From Lysinibacillus sp. JNUCC-52 (GTDB lineage: Bacteria > Bacillota > Bacilli > Bacillales_A > Planococcaceae), in NCBI RefSeq assembly GCF_015999545.1, contig NZ_CP065546.1, positions 2,037,501 to 2,101,500 of the forward strand: a stretch of DNA of 64,000 nucleotides, given 5' to 3'. Position numbers and translations under genes: made by a program. Positions 25,882 through 35,081 of the stretch are shown piece by piece. Under the pieces are notes generated by a model. That model worked only from the letters and a program-made list of their open reading frames with translations. It was not told the DNA's origin and made no database searches. The first letter of the stretch is position 1. Each line of letters opens with the position of its first letter.

Positions 25882-26472
25882 TCATCCATTAATTAATGTG
25901 AAGGTTCGAACATTTCGGGCACCTGCTTCTAGTAAAACCTGTTTAGCATGCCGCATTGTTGTCCCTGTAGTTTGTATATCGTCAAAAAGGAGATAATCTT
26001 TATGTTCAACTTGTGCTACAGGATTTAGTCGAAAAAGTGAAGCTGATTTTAGACGTTGCTCCCTATTTTTGGAGCTTTGTGTTTCTACTGTCGTTTTTTC
26101 TAAAAGTTGTGTATAGGGAATATTTGCAGCTTTCAGAAGCTCCTCGGTATGTGAAAAGGTACGCTCTTTTTGTTTAATCGGATGCATTGGAATCGGAATA
26201 ATTGTTGCTGCTTCACATTTAAATTGTGTATGAATCTGCTGTCGAAATACTTTAGCAAGTGCAACGTCTTGAAGAAATTTATATTGATGCAAATACTTCT
26301 TCATTGCATCGTTATATTGATAAAGTGCTGTCGTTGTTGAGGAAAGCTCAAATTTGGAGAAACATTTTTCACAAAGACAAGGTGGGAAGTGTCTTATAAA
26401 AAGTGTTTTCCAGTTAGGAACGATTCGCAAAGGCTGAGCACATAGCAAACAAAACATTTCTACTTTATTCAT
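25882..26472 (-). CDS. comFC: Competence protein ComFC (phosphoribosyltransferase family)
   Basis: 196 residues. N-terminal cysteines (CLLC, CLCEKC) form a zinc finger; the C-terminal part is a PRTase fold with the PRPP loop LLFDDIQTTGTTMRHA (about residues 157-172). ComFC is required for DNA uptake and works with ComFA. Its start overlaps the end of comFA by 4 bp, so no comFB lies between them, unlike B. subtilis. Confidence 0.9.
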   Translation of the reverse strand: MNKVEMFCLLCAQPLRIVPNWKTLFIRHFPPCLCEKCFSKFELSSTTTALYQYNDAMKKYLHQYKFLQDVALAKVFRQQIHTQFKCEAATIIPIPMHPIKQKERTFSHTEELLKAANIPYTQLLEKTTVETQSSKNREQRLKSASLFRLNPVAQVEHKDYLLFDDIQTTGTTMRHAKQVLLEAGARNVRTFTLING

Positions 26473-27830
26473 TGGGAGAACCCTACCTTATTGTTATAAA
26501 TTATTTTCTCGCGCGCTTCATCCATGGCGATTGTGATGCCATGATGAAAAAACACGACATCTCCCTCTGCATATGCTTCATGTCGCCCAACTCGTCCTGC
26601 AATTTGAATCAATGCACTTCCAGTAAAAATAGCCGATTCTGCCCCAACAACAGCGACTTGTACATTTTTTATCGTGATACCTCTTTCTAAAATCGTCGTC
26701 GTTACTAATCCAGGAATTTCTTCATTACGTAGCTGAAGTACTTTTTCTTTTCGTTCTGGGTCGTCAGCATGAACGGCTAAAATATTTGCATGTATCCTTT
26801 GAAAAAGTGGCATGGCAATTTTCAACAATTCAACTTTCGGTAAAAAAATAAGAAATGGTTCTTTTTTAGTTAGCCGCTCCTCTATCCAAACTTTTAGCTT
26901 TCTCGGGAGTCTTCCCCGTTTTAAGCTTTTTTCATATCCCCATAGCGAGCTAAAGCGTGGCACTGGCAAAGGATTATTGTGATATCTTTTTGGAATAGAT
27001 GAGCAATATTTAAACTGATCAATTAATGTCTGTGATGGTGTTGCTGTAATAAAGTAAGTTGAGGCTTGTGCAGTTTTGGCTTTTTTCACGGCTCTTGCTA
27101 ATGTTTCATCGAATGAATAAGGGAATGCATCCGCCTCATCAACAATCATGACATCAAATGCCTGTTCAAAGCGATATAGCTGATGTGTCGTCGCCAGTAT
27201 TAATTGCGCATAACCGTTCTGCTGCGGCGCTCCACTATAATAAGCGTGAATGACGGTTTCAGGAAAAGCCTTTTGAAAGCGTGGCAACAACTCTAGCACA
27301 ACATCTGTTCGTGGCGCTGCAATACAAACGCGCATCCCTTTTTCCAGCGCATACTGTACTGGTTGAAAAAGCAGCTCTGTCTTACCAGCCCCACACACCG
27401 CTGAAATCAAATGACATCGACCTGCTTCAATACTTTCAAGCAACTCATTCGCCGCCTGTTGTTGAAGTTCCGTCAGTTGGCCTTTCCATTTGAGTGGATG
27501 CTGTCTTTTTCTATAAGCTTTCGGCCCTCGCCATATGATCAGTTGCGTGCAGCTACTCACTCTGCCCATACTTAGGCAATGTCTACAATACACACATTGT
27601 TGTTGGCATTTTGAGCAATCAAACATCGTAAAAAACTGAGGCTTATCATTATAGCAACGGTTACATCTTAATCGTGGTCTTGTTTGAATACCTTCTATTA
27701 TATGAAGATACTTTTTATCAATAGCATACTGTATGTCATAATTAGCAAATGGTGAATGTTCCATTAACCATATACGCCCTTCATGAAAATCTCGTAAAGC
27801 AGGAGGCAACAGCCATCCTTTATATTTCAT
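26469..27830 (-). CDS. comFA: Competence helicase ComFA
   Basis: 453 residues. An N-terminal four-cysteine zinc module (CNRC, CSKC, CVYC, about residues 56-88) precedes a DEAD-type ATPase: Walker A SAVCGAGKTE (143-152), DEAD box VDEADAFPYSF, FITATPS motif III, and a helicase C domain with TTTILERGITI and QIAGRVGR. ComFA is the membrane-peripheral motor that drives single-stranded DNA import during transformation. The gene lies downstream of degV with a 21-bp repeat array in the intervening 313 bp. Usual length. Confidence 0.94.
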   Translation of the reverse strand: MKYKGWLLPPALRDFHEGRIWLMEHSPFANYDIQYAIDKKYLHIIEGIQTRPRLRCNRCYNDKPQFFTMFDCSKCQQQCVYCRHCLSMGRVSSCTQLIIWRGPKAYRKRQHPLKWKGQLTELQQQAANELLESIEAGRCHLISAVCGAGKTELLFQPVQYALEKGMRVCIAAPRTDVVLELLPRFQKAFPETVIHAYYSGAPQQNGYAQLILATTHQLYRFEQAFDVMIVDEADAFPYSFDETLARAVKKAKTAQASTYFITATPSQTLIDQFKYCSSIPKRYHNNPLPVPRFSSLWGYEKSLKRGRLPRKLKVWIEERLTKKEPFLIFLPKVELLKIAMPLFQRIHANILAVHADDPERKEKVLQLRNEEIPGLVTTTILERGITIKNVQVAVVGAESAIFTGSALIQIAGRVGRHEAYAEGDVVFFHHGITIAMDEAREKIIYNNKVGFSQ

Positions 27831-27887
27831 TTTAATTTGCTCCTTTCTTTTTGTGATAATGGTTCTAGCAGGGGGTTCTGCAGGGTT

Positions 27888-28086
27888 ATCGGCGATTTAC
27901 TCAGGTTTATCGGCGATTCCTCGTGTTCTATCGGCGATTCGATAGAGTTTATCGGCGATTCACGCGGTTCTATCGGCGATTCCTCGTGTTCTATCGGCGA
28001 TTCGATAGAGTTTATCGGCGTTTCATGCGGTTCTATCTAAGATTTCAACCAGGTTTACTGGCGATTCGCTCACGCTATCAGAGATT
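27888..28086. repeat. Array A of 21-bp phased repeats
   Basis: Ten copies of the core ATCGGCGATT (last three diverged) start at 27888, 27909, 27930, 27951, 27972, 27993, 28014, 28035, 28057 and 28077. The first eight are exactly 21 bp apart. The 11-bp spacers vary, but two adjacent units (about 27930-27971) recur almost unchanged at 27993-28034. Because 21 bp equals seven codons the array stays open in more than one frame (for example IGDSSCS repeats), but no start context supports a gene. It sits between the degV terminator and comFA and occupies most of that gap. Confidence 0.92.
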
Positions 28087-28103
28087 TCTCGCCTACAATA
28101 AAT

Positions 28104-28140
28104 AAAAAAAGCCCCTACAACAAGTTGTAGAGACTTTTTT
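28104..28140 (-). terminator. Terminator of degV
   Basis: AGTCTCTACAAC pairing with GTTGTAGGGGCT with a very short loop, followed by seven Ts on the minus strand. Confidence 0.85.
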
Positions 28141-28143
28141 ATA

Positions 28144-28986
28144 TTATTTTTTTGTCCAGCCTAATCCCATCGCACCTTCACCAAGGTGTGTGCCAATAAC
28201 TGGGCCGAAATAGCTCAATTTAAAGTCTACGTTCGGATAGGTTGCAGCGAGCTGTGCTAACCATTCTTCAGCTTCTTTTTGGCAGTTACCATGTATGACT
28301 ACTGCATCCATCTTGTCATACTTGTTTGCATCTTCTGCTAGTAATTCTTCTGCACGCTTTAGTGCTTTCTTACGTGTACGAATTTTTTCGAAAGGTACAA
28401 TTACCTTATCTACAAAATGCAAAACAGGCTTTACTTGTAATAAACCTCCAATTAAAGCTGCTGCTGAAGATAGACGGCCTCCACGTTGTAAGTGCGCTAA
28501 GTCATCTACAATGAAGTAAGCACGAATAGACTGCTTCATGTCCGCTAATGCTGCTAATATTTCTTGTGCCGTGCAACCTTGCGCCGCCATTTCAGCTGCA
28601 CGTAGCACGTAAAAGCCTTGAACCGCACAAGAAATCTCGCTGTCAAATGCGAATACATCAATACCTTCCACCATTTCTCCTGCTTGAACAGCACCTTGAT
28701 ATGTACCGCTTATACCACTTGATAAATGAATAGAAATTACTTCGTCATAATCATTTGCCAACTCTTCAAAGAGAGCAGCAAACTCACCAATTGGTGGCTG
28801 TGTTGTTTTAGGGAATTCTTTTGCCCCACGTACTTTATTATAAAATTCAGAAGCCGTAATATCTACTTCCTCTGCGAATAATTCACCTGCGATGTTTACA
28901 CTTAACGGAATCATACGAATATTTAAGCGCGCTCGTTCTTCTGGCGTAATGTATGCAGTACTGTCTGTTACGATTGCCGTCCTCAT
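28144..28986 (-). CDS. degV: DegV family fatty-acid-binding protein
   Basis: 280 residues: TAIVTDSTAYITPEE at the N-terminus, SIHLSSGISGTYQGA (the Ser that contacts the fatty-acid carboxylate), RGGRLSSAAALIGGLL, and a C-terminal GPVIGTHLGEGAMGLGW. DegV/FakB proteins present fatty acids to a FakA-type kinase. In B. subtilis this gene (yviA) also lies between degU and comFA. It has its own terminator; the upstream gap contains a large inverted repeat. Confidence 0.92.
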   Translation of the reverse strand: MRTAIVTDSTAYITPEERARLNIRMIPLSVNIAGELFAEEVDITASEFYNKVRGAKEFPKTTQPPIGEFAALFEELANDYDEVISIHLSSGISGTYQGAVQAGEMVEGIDVFAFDSEISCAVQGFYVLRAAEMAAQGCTAQEILAALADMKQSIRAYFIVDDLAHLQRGGRLSSAAALIGGLLQVKPVLHFVDKVIVPFEKIRTRKKALKRAEELLAEDANKYDKMDAVVIHGNCQKEAEEWLAQLAATYPNVDFKLSYFGPVIGTHLGEGAMGLGWTKK

Positions 28987-29025
28987 TCATGTCCACTCTC
29001 CTATGTTCCAAGTTTACCTCAAAAA

Positions 29026-29126
29026 GAAATGAATGTGAATTGAATTACGACCTAACGTAATTACATCCTAATTGAACTACTAGTAAGTACGAGTTCAAAC
29101 GATGATGTCCACTTCACATTCATTTC
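29026..29126 (-). other. Large nested inverted repeat upstream of degV
   Basis: A 14-bp perfect inverted repeat (GAAATGAATGTGAA, 29026-29039 and its complement at 29113-29126) encloses 73 bp with an inner TTGAACT...AGTTCAA pair. On the minus strand it ends in TTTCTTTTTGAG, so it may be an extended terminator of the lipoprotein gene or an attenuator in the degV leader. The degV start is 39 bases further on. Confidence 0.5.
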
Positions 29127-29153
29127 CTATGTATAGTAAGGGAAGAATTTCCC

Positions 29154-29705
29154 TTATTGATTGCCCGTGCTAGATTTTGAATCATCACCAATATAAAAGA
29201 CGCTCGTCACTTTCCAAGCCCCATCCTCTTTTACAAATACCGTAACTTGTCGTCCAGCACTATCGTGTTCGACATTCGTCTCAAGTTGTAAAGAGTGCAT
29301 CGTCATATTAGCAAATACTTGTGCTTCTTCCTGACCATACTTTGCAATCGTTACATTAGTAACATCACGTTTCGTATCAAATTGGTCAAATATTTCTTCT
29401 GCAAATACTTTTTCTTCATCATATTTAAAGCCTTTTGGGTTCTTAGATATCGTTTTCATATAACGATGAATTTCTTCTTCATTTAATGCGGCAATATATT
29501 CTTCAAACGCCGCTAAAATTGCTTCTTCCTCATTAACTGGTACATTCGTCGCTTTTTCGACTTCTCCACCCATCATTTCAAAGCCTACTGTACCATCCTC
29601 AATAACCTTTTCTCGCTCTTTTGCAGTTAAGTCTTCATCTTTATTGCCACAGGCAGTTAACACTAATAAGGTTAAAACTGCTAGAATACTTTTCTTTAAC
29701 ATCAT
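29154..29705 (-). CDS. Small lipoprotein of unknown function
   Basis: About 183 residues. The N-terminus MMLKKSILAVLTLLVLTACGNK is a lipoprotein signal peptide with lipobox LTAC (lipidated Cys near residue 19). The mature part has an acidic linker, then an NTF2/DUF4878-like stretch (EEEAILAAFEEYIAALNEEEI, ending DGAWKVTSVFYIGD). Two adjacent ATGs follow GGGAGG; either is possible. It is attached to the outer face of the membrane. It lies between degU and degV, a site where B. subtilis has no such gene. Function not recognised. Confidence 0.78.
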   Translation of the reverse strand: MMLKKSILAVLTLLVLTACGNKDEDLTAKEREKVIEDGTVGFEMMGGEVEKATNVPVNEEEAILAAFEEYIAALNEEEIHRYMKTISKNPKGFKYDEEKVFAEEIFDQFDTKRDVTNVTIAKYGQEEAQVFANMTMHSLQLETNVEHDSAGRQVTVFVKEDGAWKVTSVFYIGDDSKSSTGNQ

Positions 29706-29829
29706 AAAACCTCCCGCGCAATATTGTAGCATATAAATGCATTAGTAGGAATTTTGTTGCGCATTTTCTACATTTAGGTGCTTATATCATTCTTATGACG
29801 TCTTTTAATTTAAAATGTTGCACAACAAA

Positions 29830-29882
29830 AAAAACTGCCTTAAAAGCTACTTTATCTGTTAAAGTAGCTTTTAAAAACAGCC
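29830..29882 (-). terminator. Terminator of degS-degU
   Basis: TTAAAAGCTACTTT pairs with AAAGTAGCTTTTAA, extended by CTG/CAG, and is followed by eight Ts on the minus strand. Confidence 0.88.
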
Positions 29883-29902
29883 TTTAATACTATACTATGC
29901 AG

Positions 29903-30577
29903 TTATCGTACTTCAACCCAACCATTTTTAATGGCAGTTACTACGGCTTGTGTACGGTCGTTTACATTCATTTTTTGTAAAATGCTTGAAACGTGGTTTT
30001 TAACCGTTTTTTCAGAAATAAACAGTGTCTCACCGATTGTACGGTTAGATTGACCGTCTGTTAGTAATTGTAAAACTTCACATTCACGTTTTGTTAGTAA
30101 ATGGAATGGACGACGAATTTCCGTTTGATGGAAGTTACCTTTGTTTTCATGTTCAGAAAGGCGACGGAATTCTGCTACTAAATTTTTTGTTACTTTTGGA
30201 TGTAAATAAGAGCCGCCATTTGCCACTACTTTAATCGCTTCTACGATTTCATCAGCATCCATCTCTTTTAGCATATAGCCAAGTGCACCTGATTTTAATG
30301 CATGTGTTACATATGTTTCATCATCATGGATAGATAGCATGATGACTTTTGCATCTGGAAATTCTGCAATTAAATCAGCTGTTGCCTCTACACCATTTTT
30401 TCCTGGCATATTGATGTCCATTAAAACAACATCCGGTTGATTTTCCGCATATAAGTTTACAACATCTGTGCCATCGTCACCTTCTGCAATTACATCAAAC
30501 GTATCTTCAAAATCTAAGATACGTTTAACCCCTTCTCGGAATAGCTGGTGATCATCTACAATAATTATCTTCGTCAT
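29903..30577 (-). CDS. degU: Response regulator DegU
   Basis: 224 residues: receiver domain with D8/D9 acid pair (IIVDDH), phospho-acceptor D54 in [11 protein letters not shown], and K in the ML KEMDADE region; LuxR-type HTH at about 155-220 ([31 protein letters not shown]). DegU controls exoenzymes, competence and motility. It follows degS by 35 bp and is near the comF and fla genes it regulates in B. subtilis. Confidence 0.96.
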   Translation of the reverse strand: MTKIIIVDDHQLFREGVKRILDFEDTFDVIAEGDDGTDVVNLYAENQPDVVLMDINMPGKNGVEATADLIAEFPDAKVIMLSIHDDETYVTHALKSGALGYMLKEMDADEIVEAIKVVANGGSYLHPKVTKNLVAEFRRLSEHENKGNFHQTEIRRPFHLLTKRECEVLQLLTDGQSNRTIGETLFISEKTVKNHVSSILQKMNVNDRTQAVVTAIKNGWVEVR

Positions 30578-30612
30578 AAGTCTTTACCCCCTAAAATTCT
30601 GCAACACATTCT

Positions 30613-31761
30613 TTAATCTACTTCTAACGGAATTTTAAATAGTACCGTTGTACCTCTATTAATCTCGCTTTCAATTGAGATTGTACCATTTAATATTTCA
30701 ATTCGTTCTCGCATTCCTAAAATACCAAAGGAATGATCTTTTACAACTTTTTGATCGAATCCAACGCCATCATCTTTCACGACAATATTTACCGCGTTAT
30801 TCAACCATTCAAGCTTTACCCAAATATCCTTACATTTCCCGTGTTTCATAGCATTTGTTACACATTCCTGAACTAAACGGAAAATGGATACTTCATAGTT
30901 TGATGGAATACGTTGTTCTGTACTCCTTGACTGAAAATGGATTTCAACTCCCGGATTATATTCGGTCACAGTCGACAAATATTTCTTTAATGTCGGTACA
31001 ATACCTAAATCATCGAGTGCCATAGGACGTAAATCATAAATAATACGTCGCACTTCTGATAGCGCATTGCGCACTGTTTTTTTCAAATCAGCAATTTCAG
31101 CCAAAGCATATTCAATGCCCTTTTCACGATACGTTCTTTCAATTAAGTCCGTACGCATTAAGACATTGGCCAACATTTGCGCAGGTCCATCATGAATTTC
31201 TCTTGATAAACGTTTTCGCTCTTCTTCTTGCGCTGCGATTATTCGTATACCAAAATCTTGCTTCATTTTCGCTTGTTCAAGCGCTAACCCAACATTTTTT
31301 AAATCAGACGTTAAATAATTTAAAATAACATTTACTTGATTAACAATATGATCAGCACGTTCAATTGTATCGAGTAATCCTCTTAGACGTCGCTCTAAAT
31401 CATCTCTTTTGTCGCGCAGTTGCTTTTCTTGTGTTTTAATGACGGAGAGCTTCAATTGAAAATCATGGGCCGTTTCATATGCATCTCTAACTTGTTCTTC
31501 GGTATAATTATCAAAAGCTTTACTCACTAACACAAGTCTTTGCTTAGCAAGTTGCGTGCTTTTTTCTAAAGCATCGCCTTCATCGATGACAGTTGAAATC
31601 TGTTTTCGAACAATTTCTAGCTCTCGTTGCATATCTTCAAAGCTTCTACGGCTTTGTTCACTTATAATGAAAATATCGTCTTTAGAGCTCATTATTGTTT
31701 CTAACATTCGATTGAATACGTCATCAAGCGACTTTAAATCGAAGGTATCATTTGAAAACAT
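30613..31761 (-). CDS. degS: Sensor histidine kinase DegS
   Basis: 382 residues, cytoplasmic with no membrane segment. A long N-terminal coiled coil (residues 20-170), HisKA_3 domain with H190 in RLSREIHDGPAQ, and a C-terminal HATPase with the N box (ECVTNAMKHGKC), G1 (VKDDGVGFD) and G2 (FGILGMRERI). Partner of DegU. Divergent from yvyE, with a 156-bp shared upstream region. Confidence 0.96.
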   Translation of the reverse strand: MFSNDTFDLKSLDDVFNRMLETIMSSKDDIFIISEQSRRSFEDMQRELEIVRKQISTVIDEGDALEKSTQLAKQRLVLVSKAFDNYTEEQVRDAYETAHDFQLKLSVIKTQEKQLRDKRDDLERRLRGLLDTIERADHIVNQVNVILNYLTSDLKNVGLALEQAKMKQDFGIRIIAAQEEERKRLSREIHDGPAQMLANVLMRTDLIERTYREKGIEYALAEIADLKKTVRNALSEVRRIIYDLRPMALDDLGIVPTLKKYLSTVTEYNPGVEIHFQSRSTEQRIPSNYEVSIFRLVQECVTNAMKHGKCKDIWVKLEWLNNAVNIVVKDDGVGFDQKVVKDHSFGILGMRERIEILNGTISIESEINRGTTVLFKIPLEVD

Positions 31762-31926
31762 AGTGTACTCCCCAGTCTAATGTCCTTATTACCACATAGT
31801 ATTTTGAAAGACCAATTTCATAGAATCTAAGTCTAAACCTATTATAGCATCACAATGATAAAAATTAATGCTTTTTCTTTATGAAATTTATAGCATACAA
31901 CCCTACTTTAAAGGAGAATGACACAT

Positions 31927-32562
31927 ATGAGAGATAACTATTTAACTGTAAAAGGCTATGGAGAAAGTGAAATCATAATATCTAAATCTCGCTTTCTCAC
32001 TTATATAGAACGCGCTGAAAGCGAAGAGGATGCAATGTTGTTTATTGAGCGCATAAAAAAAATGCATCATAATGCGACACATAATTGCTCTGCTTATATA
32101 ATTGGGGAGCATGATTATATCCAAAAGGCAAATGATGATGGGGAACCTAGTGGCACGGCAGGCGTCCCTATGTTAGAGGTTTTAAAAAAACAAGGCTTAA
32201 AAGATACGGTCGTTGTCGTCACACGCTACTTTGGTGGCATAAAATTGGGCGGCGGCGGTCTTATTCGTGCTTACGGTAAAGCAACAACAGAAGGATTACT
32301 CGCTGCACAAGTTGTCGAACGCAAGCTACACCACCTAATGAAAATTGTCATCGACTACACTTGGCTTGGAAAAGTAGAAAATGAGATTCGCAACTCCGCA
32401 TACTCATTAGAGGAAATTCGCTACTTAGAAGGTGTCGAAATCATTGTTTCCGTGTTGAAAGAGGAAGAAAATCAGTTTACCAATTGGATTACAGAACTTA
32501 CAAATGGACAAGCTTCTGTCTCATTCGAGAGTGCGCAATTTATCGAATTTATTGTGAAATAA
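31927..32562 (+). CDS. yvyE: YvyE/YigZ IMPACT-family protein
   Basis: 211 residues from the ATG at 31927, which has AAAGGAG upstream; an ATG three codons earlier overlaps that site. N-terminal UPF0029/IMPACT domain (KSRFLTYIERAESEEDA, KANDDGEPSGTAGVPMLEVL, VVVTRYFGGIKLGGGGLIRAYG) and a C-terminal DUF1949 domain. Conserved protein with proposed translational or proteolytic regulatory roles, no defined activity. Same neighbourhood (degS, tagO) as in B. subtilis. Confidence 0.92.
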   Translation: MRDNYLTVKGYGESEIIISKSRFLTYIERAESEEDAMLFIERIKKMHHNATHNCSAYIIGEHDYIQKANDDGEPSGTAGVPMLEVLKKQGLKDTVVVVTRYFGGIKLGGGGLIRAYGKATTEGLLAAQVVERKLHHLMKIVIDYTWLGKVENEIRNSAYSLEEIRYLEGVEIIVSVLKEEENQFTNWITELTNGQASVSFESAQFIEFIVK

Positions 32563-32707
32563 ATAGTTTTAATTGTCTAATGCTGAAGGTCCATAGTATA
32601 ATTTTAATATTGAGCTAACTTACTCAGTTACGCCTCTGTGCTATTATGAATAAAATTTAGTTCAATCGCGTAATTATTCCCAAAATCAAGAGGAGAATAT
32701 ACCAGAT

Positions 32708-33766
32708 ATGAAAAGAACAAATGTAAAAAGGAAAAAGAGGTCTTCTAAAGCGTCTTTCATTATAAAAGTAGCATTACTACTTGTTGCTAGTTTCCTAATT
32801 TGCGTTACGGCCTACGGAGTATATATTACAAAGCAAGCCGAGCACGCTGCAAACTCAGCACATGAAGAATTAGAAGGTCGCGATGTTTCTACACTAAGAG
32901 AAGAAAAAGTAGAACCAGTTCATGATAATGTTTCGATTTTATTTGTAGGTGTTGATGATAGCGAAAATCGTGGACAAGGTTCTGATCACTCACGCTCAGA
33001 CGCTCTGATTTTAGCGACTTTAAACAACAACACAAAAACGATTAAAATGTTAAGTATCCCTCGTGATTCTTACGTTTATATTCCTTCAGTAGGTTATAAA
33101 GATAAAATTACCCATGCACATGCTTTAGGCGGTACACTAGCAACAATTGAAACAGTTGAAGGACTTCTAGATATACCAATTGACTACTACGTGCGCATGA
33201 ACTTTAATGCATTTATTGATGTTGTCGACGCATTAGGCGGCATCGAAGCAGAAGTGCCATATGCATTACACGAAAAAGATGAATTTGATCGTAATACAAT
33301 TAATTTAAAACCAGGTTTACAGCATTTAAGTGGTAGTCAAGCACTTGCACTTGCCCGTACTCGTAAACAAGATAATGATATTCAACGTGGTATTCGCCAA
33401 CAAGAAATTTTAACAGCTATTACAAATAAAGTAGCTTCAGTCGGTTCTATTACAAAGTATGATGATGTCATTAAAGCAATTGGTGATAATATGAAAACAA
33501 ATATGACATTTAGTGAAATGAAATCATTCCTGTCATATTTAAAACAAGGTAAACCACGCATCGATTCGTTAACTTTAGAAGGTAACGATGATATGTCTAC
33601 AGGTGTTTACTATTATCAACTAGATCAGCAATCAGTTGATGACGTATCACAAATTCTTAAAAATCATTTAGCTTTAAAATCTTCATCTTCAACGTTAACA
33701 AATAATAATACAGATAAAGATAATGCAGCTGGCGAAGACAGTTCGACTAACGAGTCAGCACAATAG
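32708..33766 (+). CDS. LytR-CpsA-Psr (LCP) wall-polymer ligase
   Basis: 352 residues: short cytoplasmic Lys/Arg N-terminus, one membrane segment (about residues 20-40), extracellular LCP domain with SRSDALILATL, LSIPRDSYVYIP, ALARTRKQDNDIQRGIRQQEI and the conserved arginines for polyprenyl-pyrophosphate binding. A Ser/Thr/Asn-rich tail ends the protein. LCP enzymes transfer teichoic acids or other glycopolymers from a lipid carrier to peptidoglycan. Convergent with tagO, which makes the lipid carrier-linked starter. Preceded by AAGAGGAGAA. Confidence 0.92.
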   Translation: MKRTNVKRKKRSSKASFIIKVALLLVASFLICVTAYGVYITKQAEHAANSAHEELEGRDVSTLREEKVEPVHDNVSILFVGVDDSENRGQGSDHSRSDALILATLNNNTKTIKMLSIPRDSYVYIPSVGYKDKITHAHALGGTLATIETVEGLLDIPIDYYVRMNFNAFIDVVDALGGIEAEVPYALHEKDEFDRNTINLKPGLQHLSGSQALALARTRKQDNDIQRGIRQQEILTAITNKVASVGSITKYDDVIKAIGDNMKTNMTFSEMKSFLSYLKQGKPRIDSLTLEGNDDMSTGVYYYQLDQQSVDDVSQILKNHLALKSSSSTLTNNNTDKDNAAGEDSSTNESAQ

Positions 33767-33777
33767 AGTTTTTGAGA

Positions 33778-33819
33778 AACAGCCAGTTGCGGGTATTTAA
33801 CCTGTGACTGGTTGTTTTT
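33778..33819 (+). terminator. Terminator of the LCP gene
   Basis: AACAGCCAGT pairs with ACTGGTTGTT (one G-U pair) around a 19-base loop, followed by TTTTTC. Confidence 0.65.
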
Positions 33820-33835
33820 CGCTTCCGCTTTGTTA

Positions 33836-33950
33836 TTCCGCGCTTCAAGACCCTTTTTCCGCGATACGGCATCTTTTTTCCGCGTTACATGGGATTATTC
33901 CCGCGCTTTAGACCTATATTTCCGCGAAGCAACAAGGTTTTTCCGCGATA
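33836..33950. repeat. Array B of 21-bp phased repeats
   Basis: Six copies of TTCCGCG (one reads TCCCGCG) start at 33836, 33857, 33878, 33899, 33920 and 33941, each exactly 21 bp apart, with unrelated 11-14 bp spacers that are often T-rich before the core. It fills the space between the convergent terminators of the LCP gene and tagO. Confidence 0.88.
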
Positions 33951-33954
33951 GTAC

Positions 33955-34003
33955 AAAAAAGACAGAAGACAAACTCAAATGCCTTTGAGTTTGTCTTCTG
34001 TCT
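33955..34003 (-). terminator. Terminator of tagO
   Basis: A 20-bp perfect stem (AGACAGAAGACAAACTCAAA arm) with a 4-base loop, followed by TTTTTTG on the minus strand; the stem is unusually long. Confidence 0.9.
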
Positions 34004-34037
34004 GAGCAACTATAGTCCAGTATAGTTGGTTCGAATG

Positions 34038-35081
34038 TTATTTATTAAAAATCCGCATGAAATTTAAGAGCGGTTTATAATTTTTGCCAGCGAGTCCTAT
34101 GATTTCAACAAAAATTTCAATGGCGATTAAAATAACTGTAATAAGCAATATTGCTCCCCATAATTTAGCCATTGAGAAGATAATAGCAGCTAAGCCGAAC
34201 ATCATCGCAATGCCATAAATAATCAGTACAGTTTGACGATGTGTAAAGCCCATATCCAATAATCGATGATGTAAATGCGATTTATCTGGATCCGACCATT
34301 TTTTCTTCATACGTAAGCGACGAACAATTGCAAAGAATGTATCAGAAATCGGTACACCTAGCATAATAACTGGGATAATTAACGAAATGATCGTAAAGTT
34401 TTTATATCCTAATAATGCTAATACTGAAATCATAAATCCTAAAAATAGTGCTCCAGTATCTCCCATGAAGATTTTTGCTGGATGGAAGTTATAAAATAAG
34501 AAACCAATTGTCGCTGCAGCTAAAATTGCTGCAAAGGCTAATACGAACATATCGCCCATTATAAATGCCATACCTGATAATGTGATTAGTGCAATAGAAG
34601 AAACACCTGCAGCTAAACCATCTAAGCCATCAATTAAGTTAATCGCATTCGTAATACCAACAATCCATAGTATAGTAAATGGAATACTTAAGAAACCGAA
34701 ATCTAATTGGCCACCAAATGGCAAGTTAATAAAGTCAATTTGAATTCCGCCAACAAAAATAACGATAAGGGCCGCTACTACTTGCCCAAGCATTTTTGCC
34801 TTTGCGGAAATTTCGCGCATATCATCAATGACACCAGTTGCTACAATAATACAAGCTCCGATAATAATCGCTAAACTATTTTCACCTTGTGGCTGTAAAA
34901 ACGCCACCCCTATTAAAAACGCAAGGAAAATTGCCAGACCACCAAGCCTTGGCATTATGCGTGCATGTACTTTTCGATAGTTTGGCGCGTCAACGGCACC
35001 AATTCTAAACGCTAAACGTTTAACTAGTGGAGTTAACAAAATGGAAGCAACGAATGCTGCTATTAAAGACACGTAAAGCAT
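34038..35081 (-). CDS. tagO: Undecaprenyl-phosphate GlcNAc-1-phosphate transferase TagO
   Basis: 347 residues from the ATG at 35079-35081, preceded by GAGGGGGAG; a TTG five codons earlier overlaps that site. About ten membrane segments, with the MraY/WecA motifs RKVHARIMPRLGGLAIF, NLIDGLDGLAAG and HLHHRLLDMGF. It links GlcNAc-1-phosphate to undecaprenyl phosphate, the first step of wall teichoic acid or secondary wall polymer synthesis. Convergent with the LCP ligase gene. Confidence 0.93.
   Translation of the reverse strand: MLYVSLIAAFVASILLTPLVKRLAFRIGAVDAPNYRKVHARIMPRLGGLAIFLAFLIGVAFLQPQGENSLAIIIGACIIVATGVIDDMREISAKAKMLGQVVAALIVIFVGGIQIDFINLPFGGQLDFGFLSIPFTILWIVGITNAINLIDGLDGLAAGVSSIALITLSGMAFIMGDMFVLAFAAILAAATIGFLFYNFHPAKIFMGDTGALFLGFMISVLALLGYKNFTIISLIIPVIMLGVPISDTFFAIVRRLRMKKKWSDPDKSHLHHRLLDMGFTHRQTVLIIYGIAMMFGLAAIIFSMAKLWGAILLITVILIAIEIFVEIIGLAGKNYKPLLNFMRIFNK

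Noticed and set aside
27837-28105. Repetitive plus-strand frames (IGDSSCS and YRRF repeats) over array A
   Set aside because: Two frames are open at once for the same periodicity reason; no start context and no similarity to a known family.
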